DNA from: Atrichornis clamosus
Taxonomy: Eukaryota; Chordata; Aves; Passeriformes; Menuridae
Assembly (NCBI GenBank): GCA_013400975.1
Contig: WBMZ01003296.1
Location: 1 to 64,000 of the forward strand
Length of the DNA stretch: 64,000 nucleotides
Reading direction: 5' to 3'
In this document: positions 39,463 to 51,600 of the stretch, in pieces
Layout: each line of letters opens with the position of its first letter
How positions within the stretch are numbered: the stretch's first letter is position 1
Notes under the pieces: model-generated
The model's input: the letters and a program-made list of their open reading frames with translations, nothing else
Databases searched by the model: none
Told to the model about the DNA's origin: nothing
Translations under genes and position numbers: made by a program

Positions 39463-39601
39463 GGAGATTAGCTCAACTGGTTAGAGCATGGTGCTAATAA
39501 TAACAAGGGGATGGGTTTAATCCCTGTACAGCCATTTACTTGAGTTAGACTTGATGATCCTTGTAGGTCCCTTCCGTCTTAGAATATTCTGTGATTCTGA
39601 G
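39463..39601 (+). mobile_element. tRNA-Ile-derived SINE with CR1-like tail (TguSINE1-type)
   Basis: The head (39463-39534) aligns along its length with tRNA-Ile(AAT). It has an A-box-like TAGCTCAACTGG (39469-39480), the anticodon loop CTAATAA (39494-39500, AAT at 39496-39498), a B-box-like GGTTTAATCCC (39514-39524) and a closing CTGTACAGCCA. In the B box the expected CG is TA, as from CpG decay. The tail (about 39535-39601) reads like a CR1 3' end: GACTTGATGATCCTTGTAGG, then CCCTTCC and ATTCTGTGATTCTGAG. A tRNA-Ile head on a CR1 3' tail is the layout of the passerine SINE TguSINE1, mobilised in trans by CR1. Stem mismatches and missing acceptor pairing rule out a working tRNA gene. Both ends are within a few bases and no target-site duplication is evident. 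Confidence 0.88.
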
Positions 39602-42020
39602 TGAGTTTTCACACAATAAGGGTTGGTGGTGTTCTGTCCTGAACTTTTCCTGTACTTCCTGCAATGCTCAACAAGACTTCTCTAATTTTGCAAGGCTATG
39701 GCAGACTAGAGTCCATAGAAAAATTTTCACAGATGTGGTTTTGGAAGATGGCAAGTACAGTTTTGGTATCAGATGAATTGATTTAATTAAATAATTGCAT
39801 TAAGATTCATTTAAATGCATGAAGTTTTAAGTCTGTATGGTACGGATAATTAACCTCTAGTTCAAAAGACAAAATTTTGACAATATTACTTTTTAGGAAA
39901 TGCTTAAACTGTTTTATACACCCTCAAGAGAAGAAAGTTACAAGGAATTATTACAAGGTGGATACATCTGTGATTTGCAAAGATTTTTGGTGGAGTATCA
40001 AATCACAGAGGATGGTTAAAAAAATCCTGCAGGAAAGGCTTAGTCCAACCAATATGTTTATTTGTGAAAATGATTCAGTACTGTTTTGCACTTTCACTTA
40101 AAAATACCTTTAAGATTTGAAAATAATAAGGTACCCTTGTGCAAATGGAGACTAAGTTTAGAACCTCTGGTTCTCAGAATTAGAAGATTCTGTTGCGACT
40201 TTTTCAGCAAAACCACGGTATAACATGTATATATCCCTCCAAATCTCCCGATCAAATAATAGGTAAACATAAATTTGTTACTGAAAGCCACATCCCCACA
40301 GTAAGTAGGCACCACGTAGCTTTCATCAGGGTTCATTACCTCTGAGTCTGTTTCCCACCATGGCTTAAAATATGGACAGAATGAGTTTGTACCAAATCAA
40401 AGTTTAGGTGAGGAAATGTGTATTTCCTCTGGATGTGTGTAGTGTGGGCTGACATCTGCCCACAACAGACACACTGTACACAGTTCAGGGCTCAGGGTGT
40501 AAAAAGTGATTAGAGAGTCCTTAGGAATACATGGGGATTGCAAATGGAAACACACAGGATTGAAACTTACTTTCACCACAAACTAAAGGAAAGAACACCC
40601 AGCTGTATTATTTGTTTTTCAAGGAAAGTGGAGACAGATGACATTGTTCACTTGTTATCATAAATCCTACTTGTATATTGAAAGAAGGTTTATGGGCCAT
40701 CTTTCAGCTATCTAATTTCTCCCACTGAGCTGAGAAAGCTCAAAAAAACCCCAAAACAGATTCTGTCCTATTGATATTTTGCCATGCCTATTTATTGAGG
40801 CAAAATTTGGTTGTAAACTAATAAAGTTCAGACCACTAGTATGATAGTCCTAGGATTACCTAAACAAGGCTTCTTAGAACTAGGGAAAATGTGAAATAGT
40901 TTGAATCAAGTGATGGAAATGACAAGTAAATTCCTAAGTGTCCTGAGGCAGGCCTGGATGGAAACATCAAAAACACTTTGGAATATTTTATAGATAATAA
41001 ACAAAAACAAGAGGACAATGGCAATGATAATATAACAAAAATAACAGCCAAAAATGTACTCAAATCAAGGAAATTTCTTGAAGTTAGAAGGATTGAAATT
41101 TAAAAAAAAAAGGAAAACTATGAATTTCACAAAAACAGGAGCAGAATGTTTTTTCACTAATGGACTCAGGGCAAGATACAATTTAGGAACATATGACCCA
41201 ATTTCAGTTTCAACACTAATATTTCCAATGTGATTTGCTCAGCTTTTACATACAAACACATGTGTAAATAAAGAATGAAAAGCGGAAGCCAAATCTTGCA
41301 ACTGTGCTAGTTTAGGATACTTAGAGCTATACTGCCATTGATAACAGGGTAAGTTTTCCTGGGGTTAGCATGGCAGAGAAAGAGGAGAAACAATAACAAA
41401 AAGTGAATATTTGATCTATTCTATTTTGGCATTCTGTAAGCTAAAGAGATAGACCAACCCATGCACTCCAGTCCCTCTGCTTTCTTTTTTTTTCTATGCA
41501 CATAATTTTACTCTCCTGCCAAGTCCTATGTAAACAGTCTATTTTAAACCATAGTGACAAAAGACTCTTATCCCTGTTGTCCTAAAATCCTTAACTGTCT
41601 TATTCAGTCAGGATTTCTTTGATGCAGGAAATGACCCATATTCAGGTCTGCATTGAATGTCAGAAGAACTAGGACTGACTCCCACAGCGCTTCTAATAAA
41701 ATATTTGGCTCAGGCAAGTTAGCAGCACTGGGACATCTCAGAGACCAAGTATCTTCAGATGGCCCAAGCTGTCAGTGGGTGACCTTTACCAGGGTGAGTG
41801 ATATCAATATAGCACACACCTGGACCAAAAAATCTATTACACAGGGCTAATTACCAGTTTTAAGCAAAATCCTGATTTTACATTTCACCTTTAGCATGGC
41901 TGTGATTTGGATGTTGAAATTTTACAGAAAGACAGTTGCTGCAAAAAAATCACACGGCAAACAGCATGTACCAGACACAAATGTTCATGTTACACTTGTT
42001 TAACTCTCATTCTCTCCCAT
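39602..42020. other. AT-rich intergenic or intronic DNA
   Basis: Nothing was recognised. The frames 39591-39776, 39877-40101, 40094-40336 and 41653-41850 have no conserved motif. Confidence 0.55.
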
Positions 42021-42078
42021 ATTACTCCTTCCCTTGCTTTTCTTTGAGAATTACTCCTTCCCTTGCTTTTCTTTGAGA
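42021..42078. repeat. Exact 29-bp tandem duplication (2 copies)
   Basis: Positions 42021-42049 and 42050-42078 are identical. Each copy starts ATTACTCCTTCCC and ends TTTCTTTGAGA. The unit is pyrimidine-rich. Identity implies a recent duplication. Confidence 0.95.
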
Positions 42079-45000
42079 AAAGAGGACCTGGTTTCAATCT
42101 GGTTAATCAGATGCTTTGATGTATTTGATAAGTCCAAGCTTTAGTTGCCATGGTAAAAAGCATCCCACTTGGTTCTGGGATTTTATTAACCTTAGTTGGC
42201 AAAGAGTATTTCACTTAATAATTTGGGGTTTTTTTCGAAGAACTAGTTCATTAAAACATGGAGAGTTTTTATTAATAAATGAAAACACTGAATTATGTTT
42301 GCCTGCTGATGTAAAACACTAAAGTAAGACTTCAGTGGGCACAAACGAAAATCAAACTAGATTCTTCCTGTCTTAAAAGCTTTTGTAGGATTTTGCAGTT
42401 CTCTGATCATTTGGTATCTCTGCTGGATGCAATTATTGCTACTGCAGGACAATTCCAGGAGTTGTTTTCTGTTGAGATACATTACAAGGAGAAATTAAGA
42501 GACTATTTTATCTTAGACTCTGCAAGGCAATTAAATTTGAGGGAACTTAATTTTAAAGCAAACCTTTAAGATACGATTATAAAAATAGCTACTTAGCTGA
42601 ATTTTATTGTTGTATAATTGTCTGCATGCAAAGGAATAGTTGCTTTGCATGATGCTGTAAGAGGAAATCATTGAAAGATAATGAATAAAGAGGATGGGAT
42701 CAATCATGAGCATAAGACTTGATGCTATATAGTTTCTAATGTGCTTTTTAACATTGAAAATTAATATTGTCTTTTTATCATTGAAAAATCACATTATGTG
42801 ATGTTTTTCAACCACATTAACATCAGCACCTATAAAATTCAAATTACGTTTTCCAAGGTTAGTTGATATTTTTACAAAGCTGACATTTTAAAAATTTAGA
42901 AGTGTTACCTACTCCTTCAATCCAGCAGATTTTAACACTTGAAGGAATCTATATCTTAAAATATTTTTTCAATTGTTGAAATTAATCCTGAAAAACAGTA
43001 ATATATGCTTTTGAATATGTGGGATGTTAATATCTTCTCTCAGTCATTTTTCAGGGTATTTGGGCAATGGATAAAACTTTTGTAATCAAATTACCAATAG
43101 TTACCAAAACTAGTAAGTAGTGGATGAAATTAGGCAAGCCTGTGGTGTGAAGAACAGCTTTTAAGATCATGTGGTTTCAGGATAAGAAATATTCGGTCCT
43201 GGCAGAAAATATTCTCTCATAGGACATGTCTGTGGACAGAGTTTGGAAGCCCTCACGCAGAAGGCTCCCACTTCCAGACCTGTTCTCAGTTTTTCCAAAA
43301 GGCTGGATTGTTTTTTTTTCAAAGGTCAGCTCTGTTTTTTCCGGAGTTGTCTTTCTAGCAGGACTTGTGAGATGCCACTTTTGCTACAGAAAGCTCAACT
43401 GTGTCCAGATTGACATGCAAATTGGGTTACTAATGACCATTTGCCTAAGTCAACAACATGTGGACAAAGCCTTTATCTCAAGAAATATCTGCAGCTGTGG
43501 AAGAGTATGACTGCTGATTTTGTAAAAAGAAAGGACTGACAAATTTATCAGGAAAACTTGCCTGCAAAAAGATCTAGGGATCATGCCTGAACAGTTTTGC
43601 CTCACTGCTTTAGCAACTACTGAGCTTCTGCTAAATGCTGTGTGAGTCCAGAAATGAATCCTGGCAACTCTGCTGGTAGTGCTTGTAAAAAGAATTGCAA
43701 CGAAATTCTGAATTTTGCATAAATAACAAATCATAGCACTTCTTGAAGCTTGGAGCTTTCTTTATTGCCCTGTTGAATAATTACGATAAAATCTGAAAGG
43801 GCAAGATTGACTTGGCAAAGTATATTATCTCAAGTACATTTGGAAAAGGTTTTCTTTGCTTTCATCCCAAAAAAGCAAATGCATTTTTGTTGTTCTGATG
43901 TTTTTGTTTCATTTGCCCTTTTTAACCATTCTTAGATCATTGTGCACAATATTTTGCTTTGTTTAAAGAAGTCTAAAATAAAAATATTGATATTTTGTTG
44001 AAGTGTATTGAATTTGCTCCTGAGGCAGAGAAGGTTGTTTGGTAATTAGAGCAGTAGGGTTTAAAGGTACAGTTGGCTTCCCAGGGTTTTGGGGTTTGAT
44101 TTGGTTTGTTGTCCATCCTTTAGGACATAATACAGCCTGGAAAGGAAAACAGCATTAGAAGCTCTTGTCAAGGTCTTTTGAGGTGTATTAAACATATAAA
44201 TGCGTTATTCCATATTTATGGTATAATAATATTTATGTTGGGGACAGTTAATCTGCTTCTGTTGATTTGTTTCTCTCTACCATTTTGAGTCCCTGAAAAG
44301 AAGTGATCCTGGCATTGGAATCAGGTCTGCCACTGTAAACCACCTTGTTCTCTGAAGGGAAGGTGTGTTGTGTCTATGCCAGTGGGGAATGATAGTTTAA
44401 ATTAAACTTATAACCAGCAATTCACAAGCAATCAAGAAACAGTCTAAAAAAAGTGCCTGCATTTTTATAGTATGAAACCAGAACGTTCTGACATAGCACT
44501 ATCATTGCAGGGGTTATAGGAGTTGTGTGAGCCATTCAAGTTCATGAGGTCAGAGGTGAGAAAACTTTTACTGAGGAGTGCAAGTGTGAGAGGTAAGGGA
44601 TAGAGTTTCTCCAGCATGTAGGAAACGGAAGGTTGCTCCTGTCCAGCCACATGAATATGCTGTAAGGAATCTATGCTCACCCTCAGCACAAGGATGTTTT
44701 CAGTGCCTTGTAAGTCTAGTTTTAATACAAACAACACAGTTAAATAGTTGTACTGGGCAGGTATTTTGATCAATACTGTTTTAAATAGTATTATGGTTTA
44801 ATACTCTTAACCTTAGCATACTCCAAAACAATTTCCAATAGAAGATGAAATTGGTGCCAGATAGAGCTATAGATTTTGCCTAGTTTATGTTGGCAAAGAA
44901 CATACAACAGTTCTCTTTACCTAAAACAACCAAGAAAACAGCTAATTCATCTTAAAACATGTTTATATACCTTCCCAGTCAGACCAGTTTTCTAAAACCT

Positions 45001-47691
45001 TTGTTTCAGATACAGTTTTTTTCCTAGTTTCCTCATCTTCTTCCACATTGCTTTTTGGCAAGTCTTTATTTTCTTTCTGACAAATGCACGTCTTACACTA
45101 GTCAGTGTAGTGATATACTGGGCATGCAGGACACAGAGTTGCAGACTGTCTTTAGATGCAGTATAGGCTGCAATTTTAGTGACCTGAAAGCCAATCTAAT
45201 TACTGGTTTCTCTAGTGCCATTTCATCTTGCCGTCCCTGCCTATGCATTCCTGTCTCTTCCCTGTGCTGGCTCAAATGCCTGCCAGACCCTGTGTTCAGC
45301 ACAGAAAGTCAGCACAAAACAAACCCGACAGTTTAGGAAAGTGTTTTCTGATGATTCGGCACTGTGTCAGCTCACTGGAGCTGGCCCAAGAAGGCCTGAT
45401 GGAAGGAGGGTGAGACTCTGGCAGGCAGCACTGAGATCAGTCTAGGCCGCCACAGGGCAAACCCTTTTGTGTTTCTCACAGCTGTTTCTCCATAATACCT
45501 GTACCTGTACCTATCCAATTTATGACCCATTTAACCCTAATATGTAGTGGCCAGTGAGTCAGTCAGCTTTTGCAGCACTACCTTCCCCCACAAACTGAAG
45601 GCACACCTGAAGGCTATCATTAATACCAGCATTGTAACACATTTCTGTTATTTAACAGTATTGTCAACAGCTGGAAATATAATGCATTAGTTTTACTAGA
45701 AGTTAAATTTATCTGCTTAAGACTATATAAGAATACTCTTAGGATGACAGAGCTCCAAGCATAGTGTAATAGGAGAACCTACATAATGATCTAAAACAAC
45801 AAGAATGTGTATAATGAAGACAAGACCAGATAGTGTGCAGTGTTACAACCTTTGACAAACAGGAATATGGGCCGTCTTACGTTGTTAGCAAAGCCTTTAA
45901 TGCTTTACTTAGCCGTATAGTCTTCTGAAGAAGGATGTCTCTGTCAGGTGAACAGTGAAGTGCATTTGCCATTTATGGGAGAAGGTTGATGACCCCTGAA
46001 TGTGGGAGAGCAAAAGTTCCAAATTAATGGTTCTAGGTGACATTATTGTAGGGCAGATGAGTGTGGAGCTAGGGAGCTCTAGGGTCACTCATTTAGTGGT
46101 GAAAAACTTCAGGGAAAGGTCTGCAAATTGTGTTGGGGATGTGTGTCTTGGGATGATGTGGTGTGATATAAATGGTACTTGATCATTTATGGATGGATGA
46201 GAAACAGCAGAGGAAATGGACGATTTAGTACATCTCCCATCTGTTGTTTTTGGATGATTCTGTTATCCATCTTTTCCCTTTGCTGGGGATAAATAGGCAG
46301 CAGTTCTCACATAAAGGAACCTGTTCTGCTACCACTGCTGTCTGTTATAAGAGCAGTTTGAGAATCCCCCAAAGAAAGCAATTAGAGTGGTAGCTATTTT
46401 CCTGTTTTTCTTTTTGAACTCCCTATAAAAGAAAAATTTATATTTGTTTGTTGTAGATTTCTTTCACTTAAAATTCACAAAGAGAAAAAATATGTTTTGC
46501 TCTTGCAGCATAGAAAACAGCTGGAATATCTAATTAGTCACCTTTAAATTTGCTGTGAAAGAGGATTAAACTAAGCTTTTTTAGTATGTCTACTTCAGTC
46601 TATTCAGATGCCAAGCACTTCATCAATTGGTGCTTTAAATAGATGGCTAAAACCGATATGGTCACAGTGGAGATTTAAACAACTCAGGTTTTGGAAGAAT
46701 CAACAAATTTAAACACTGCCCCCAGCCATCATAAACTTCTCTGAATTGTGTTTAATTGCACCAAGTTTCTCCCAGAAAATCCAGCGTTTTTTCATTATTT
46801 CCTGAAATCTAGTAATTATGGTTGTACTGCTGGTATTTTAAGGCACACAACAATAACCAGGCTGAAGATGTTTGATGAGTCAAGTACTTACTTCTCCAAG
46901 CTTATTCTTCACCATTGATTTGAAAATAGCATTTTGGTTTAGATATAAAATTGCAAGGATTTATTTCTGTGTGTTGACCCGTAATTGTGAATTAGAGCAT
47001 TTTCTGTCTACTCTGTTCTGGAAGAGTTGTCTGGATTCCTGGTTTCAGTTTCTTTCCTAATTCACTTTGTTTTGACATTTTCTTTCCTCCTGTGATTTGA
47101 ATACAATATTACATAGCTTTTCAGTATGGGTTTCATAGCTTCTCACAACAACAAGAGAGACATTTCCTCCACTGTGTTTGCTTCCAAATATATTTGAGTT
47201 GTTTCTTTTGTATAATGTTCTTGCAGAAGCAGGTTATTAAGCCTCCATTGGGAGGAATACAGAAGATGAGTTTCTAGCTCTTCTTTCATGGATTTAGACA
47301 TGCGATCTTTCAGGACTGTATTGCCTCCAGTTCAGTAAGGTGTACTATTTAATATGTATTTGGAGGCAAATCCAGTCACTTTTCTCTTCCTTTTCTTAGG
47401 AATTCTATATTAAAATGGAAAAACACCTGGTTGGTGTTCTTCTCATTTATACTTTTTTTCTTCCTGTATTACTCCTAGTTTACGTTAAAGTAACTGTGGA
47501 ATGCATTTAATAGTTGTGACAGCCAGGCTTACATTTTAGCTGGTAATTAGAAAAGTTACATAAAGTGTCCAGTTTATCACGTAATAGAGTGGTTGGAGAA
47601 TTCCTTCAGTCACTCAGAATTGGATTATAATATAGGACAGTGATGTCTTAGCTGTACTCCAAGGTTCCTTGTTCTCCTTCTACGTTAGAGA
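42079..47691. other. AT-rich intergenic or intronic DNA
   Basis: No gene was recognised. A GC-richer patch at about 45200-45470 gives overlapping plus frames (45055-45445), none dominant and none familiar. The frame 43226-43510 was inspected and rejected. An octamer ATGCAAAT lies at about 43415-43422, which alone is not evidence of function. Confidence 0.55.
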
Positions 47692-47747
47692 GTTCTAGAC
47701 TAGTGATACTAGTGATACTAGTGATACTAGATTCTAGACTAGTGATG
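47692..47747. repeat. 9-bp tandem repeat TAGTGATAC flanked by a repeated TTCTAGAC word
   Basis: Three exact TAGTGATAC units (47701-47727) follow TTCTAGAC. After TAGA the word TTCTAGACTAGTGATG recurs (about 47732-47747). The array therefore looks like one longer unit duplicated with an internal 9-bp expansion. Confidence 0.85.
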
Positions 47748-48654
47748 AAAACACTATCATTTATTCTTAGAGATGTCTTGTGCAAATTCAACGAGAATTG
47801 TATGTAAACTTGCACCAACCTTGGCCTAAGGGACTCACATTTAGCAGGCCAATGAGCTGGAAAATACAAGCCAAAGAGAAACGAGAATGAATGACCTTTT
47901 TTCTTTCTCCACCAAGAATTCGGCTTCCAAATTGGAAGGTTTTATCAATGGACTTGCCTTTTTTATTTTTATGCATTTATTTTACATGGAACAGAACGGT
48001 TTCTTCTGTACTTAATGAAAGGGTGCATTTCTTTGTCTACTCCAAAGAAAAAAATAAAAAGAAAATCCATTGCTTCCTTTCACTCTAGCACCTCCTCATT
48101 GTGTATTTAAAGAGAAATATACAGCAGAATAACATTCTGGTGGCCTTTCTATGTAGAGCTAATAATGATATACAGATAATGGAAGAAGACCTTTCTCTGT
48201 ATGGAACAGAAATAGTAGACTAGAGAGAGAAACAGATGGAAGGGTAAAATAATGCTTGGATTGCTGTCAGCAAAAGTGTTGTAGTTGGCTCCTTTCCTGT
48301 CCCTGAGGAAGTCCTAATGTTGGGATAGGCTCCTGCTGCCCAGCAGATGACATCAGTGCGATATGTTCCTGTGATGAACTGTGACTTCTGACTGTCACGC
48401 TGTGTCTCACGGGACAGCAGTATTTTACACAGACGCTGATGAACTTTGGGCTTGAAAAGCTGCTTCAGCCAAACTGTTCTAACTTTTGAGCACAATAATA
48501 ATTCTTAACAGAAAAAGATAATAACAATTGCCTTAACAATTACATCAACATCACCATGCAGGAATCATTGCTCTTATTGCTTTTCATGTGAACAGTAACC
48601 TTCTTTCTCTTCCTGCAGTTTTCACTGATTATAAGCTGGAGGTCATCTTTTCTC
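47748..48654. other. AT-rich stretch, nothing recognised
   Basis: A less AT-rich patch at about 48260-48480 yields the minus-strand frame 48220-48495, which resembles no protein I know. An acceptor-like TTTCTCTTCCTGCAG ends at 48618. The frame after it stays open to 48794 but is mostly low complexity. Confidence 0.45.
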
Positions 48655-48689
48655 AGATTCTCTTTCTCTCTATTTCTCTCTCTCTCTAT
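48655..48689. repeat. CT-rich microsatellite
   Basis: This is an imperfect CTCT/TTTCTC tract. Confidence 0.8.
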
Positions 48690-51600
48690 GATATGACTAT
48701 GACAAATTGCAGAAAAATCCTTTCTAAGCTCCTATTAAGTGGACAATTAAGAGAAAGCAATAAGCTATGCTTTCATCCAAAAAGTTTCAGATAGTATATA
48801 TTTATTGTAACCCAGTCCATTGAGTCTCAACATTAAGAATGATTGACATATTGCAAGGACAGTTACCAGACTATAAAGATAACCCAAATATTTCAGATGA
48901 ATGAGTTGGGGAAGTGAAACACCCTACACATGTTTTAAATTAGTCATTGTGGCTGAGAACAAATGAAAAAATTTTGTGCCTTAATAGTATGCTTCCATGA
49001 TACAAATTGATTTCTATAGAGTCTGCATTATTAAAATTGCATCATTTAAATAATTTAATATCTTAGATTCCCAAGTCTGAAACTTGTACATCTTACATAT
49101 TGAAAAAATTGAAGGCAAATAAAATCCATTTCTGCTTATATTTTAATTTATACAATCTTCAAGTCATTGGCATAATTTGGATTTACATATTTTGAAAACT
49201 CAAGGTTAATGATATCATAAGTCACACATTTCAGGAAGGTTCAAAAAATTGGGTTATTTTTAGTTGTTTTGGGGTTTTTTCCCCCCTAGTCCAGTCAACA
49301 TTGCAGTTGGCAAAAGAAATTGAAAAATACCTTTTGCTGTGAAAAACCTGCAAACTTTAGCAAATGCTTCATGTTAAAGCTTGTGGGCTTTAAATACCAC
49401 AGTAATACCAATGGTCCAGAATTAATCCAAAAATTATTAATGTAATAAATGAATACACTTCCTGGTTGAGACTCAGGAAAAATAATGATTGTTTTCAACA
49501 TTTACTCTCCCTACATAAGAAATCAGGTTTATAGAATAAAGATGAACAGATAAATAGGAAGAGGAGAGTAAAAGTGAAAACAAGAAGATGAATGAGGGGA
49601 CAATGCAGTAAACAGAGAAACAAATTACACATTAAAAAAAAAGAGCTCCCTCTTCCAAATGCCATCAGGAAAAGTAACACTTTATTTGGTTGTTGTGCCT
49701 TCCTATTGCTTGAAATCTGAAGAGGTGATACTTTTAAAAATATAATAAAGTTCTTGAAGAGAGAGGAAGTCCTGGAAAGCCTTCCAGCCACATACCTCCA
49801 CCCCTGCCATAACCTCATTATAAAAACTGTTTAGCAACATTTTAGCTACACCATTAACACACGCAACTTCCCTAAGCAGCCTCTTTGTTTCATGACATCT
49901 GGTACCTGTCAGAGAAGGATATGAAATTGGTTTAAAACAATTAGTTACTGGCAAATTCATATAGTTCTATTTCTTGGGTGCACCTGGGTAGCTCCTATTA
50001 ACCTGGTCAGCCTTAAATTTTGCCCTGACAACAAGATGTTAACAATACTCATCCATGTTGAAAACAGAGTTTGTCAAGACAAACCTTAATGTTTCATTGA
50101 ACTTTTGCTTCTATCTCAAGTAGTGCAATTGGAATTAATTTCCATGCAAATTGAATTAATTCAAACACATCCTTCTTGTCCTAGTCTTTTTTGGAAAACA
50201 CAAAACTTCTTTAGTAAATTGCCAAAACAAGGAAATGCAAAAGTTAGGTGTCCTGTGATGAATTAAGAATTTTGGAGTCATGTAATATATTTACATTAAC
50301 ACAGGCCAAATGGAAATATATACAGGATGTGCATTTTCATGCAACATTAATATTGGTTGTGTCAGTCCAGATGAGCTGCTTTTGTAGACATGATTCACAA
50401 TCACTGTGATGACATTGTGTACGTTCATCTTAGTTGGTTCCATGTCTTTCTACTGTGTGTATTATTATATCTTTAACAAAAAAAAAGCTAAGATTTTTGA
50501 GTTGAGATCACTGCTATTGCAAGTCTTCATAGCTATGTGAAAAATAACGAAGCGTTTGGAACTGCTGATGTTAATTCAAATGAGATTATGCTGTGTTGGG
50601 TCTTCTTTTCACTTCAGAAACAAGAGCCAAGTAAAACAGATTATGCATTCTGAATGAAGAAGATATGATCTGACACAGATGAGAAGTACACAGTGTTTGC
50701 ACTCTGTAAGGATAAATAAGACACTAAAGCGACTTTATCTATTATACTTCAGCAAAATGAGCATCAATTCCTAAGCACACTAGAGACTTTTGTTTAGGAA
50801 TGCTTCTTGAAGAATTTTTTTCAACAGATCCTTGCAAAACATACTTCTATTAAGAAAGACAAAAATCACTAAATCAAGTAAGAGAGTTGTCATAAGCACA
50901 TTAAATTATCGATCCATGTTCAGGTGAGATTGTGTACAGTTTGACAGTCAACTTGTGAAAATCAACACGTACTTAAAAATACAGCCTGAAAGCTAACAAA
51001 AGTTTGTTTCAATTTACCATAACAGAACTTCTCTATAGCATAAGACTGACCAATTAAAATAATCATGCTTCCTTGGACTGAGGGCTTGATTTTTTGGGGG
51101 GTTTTAAAAATAAAATTGCACTAACCTTATGATAACATTCTCATCTCTATATATTTCAAAGGCCACCATCAGTACCTCTTCATTATCTGGTGGGTAAAAA
51201 AAGGGAAATTGTTAGGCAAAAGAATTAGAATTTACAAGGATGGTGGAAGATGAAGGCTGTTTAACTTTGGTTTAGGATAATTTAATTAATATAGAGAAAT
51301 AATCCAAAACGTTATCTTCTGCCAGTATAATATCTATTTGTTTTAATGTTTCTATCTGCCTGCCAGTTGACTATTTGTTTAAAAGGCACTATGAAAGAGG
51401 GGTCTATCCTGTTTCATGGTTCTAAAGTCCTGTATGCTCCATTTATCTGAGGATTTTGTATAATATCCATCAACGTTATCACAAATAATTTATCTCAGTT
51501 AAATTATATCTACAAAGTCATACATAAAGAAAATCATATTTTAGTAGAGAAAAACCCCAAACCCAAATGGTACTACTACAATAAATATGACTATGAGTCC

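Noticed and set aside
39463..39534. A tRNA-Ile gene
   Set aside because: The acceptor and T-stem pairing are broken, the B box is mutated and a CR1-like tail follows directly. It is the head of a SINE.
43226..43734. 94-residue frames on both strands
   Set aside because: There are no recognisable motifs, both strands are open over part of the stretch, and no flanking splice or promoter signals support either.
48220..48495. 91-residue minus-strand frame in a less AT-rich patch
   Set aside because: No domain, start context or homologue was recognised. It is left as unexplained sequence rather than a gene.
48588..48794. Acceptor-like TTTCTCTTCCTGCAG followed by an open frame, as a possible exon
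   Set aside because: Much of the frame is CT-microsatellite translated to Leu/Ser, and there is no donor site or family resemblance.
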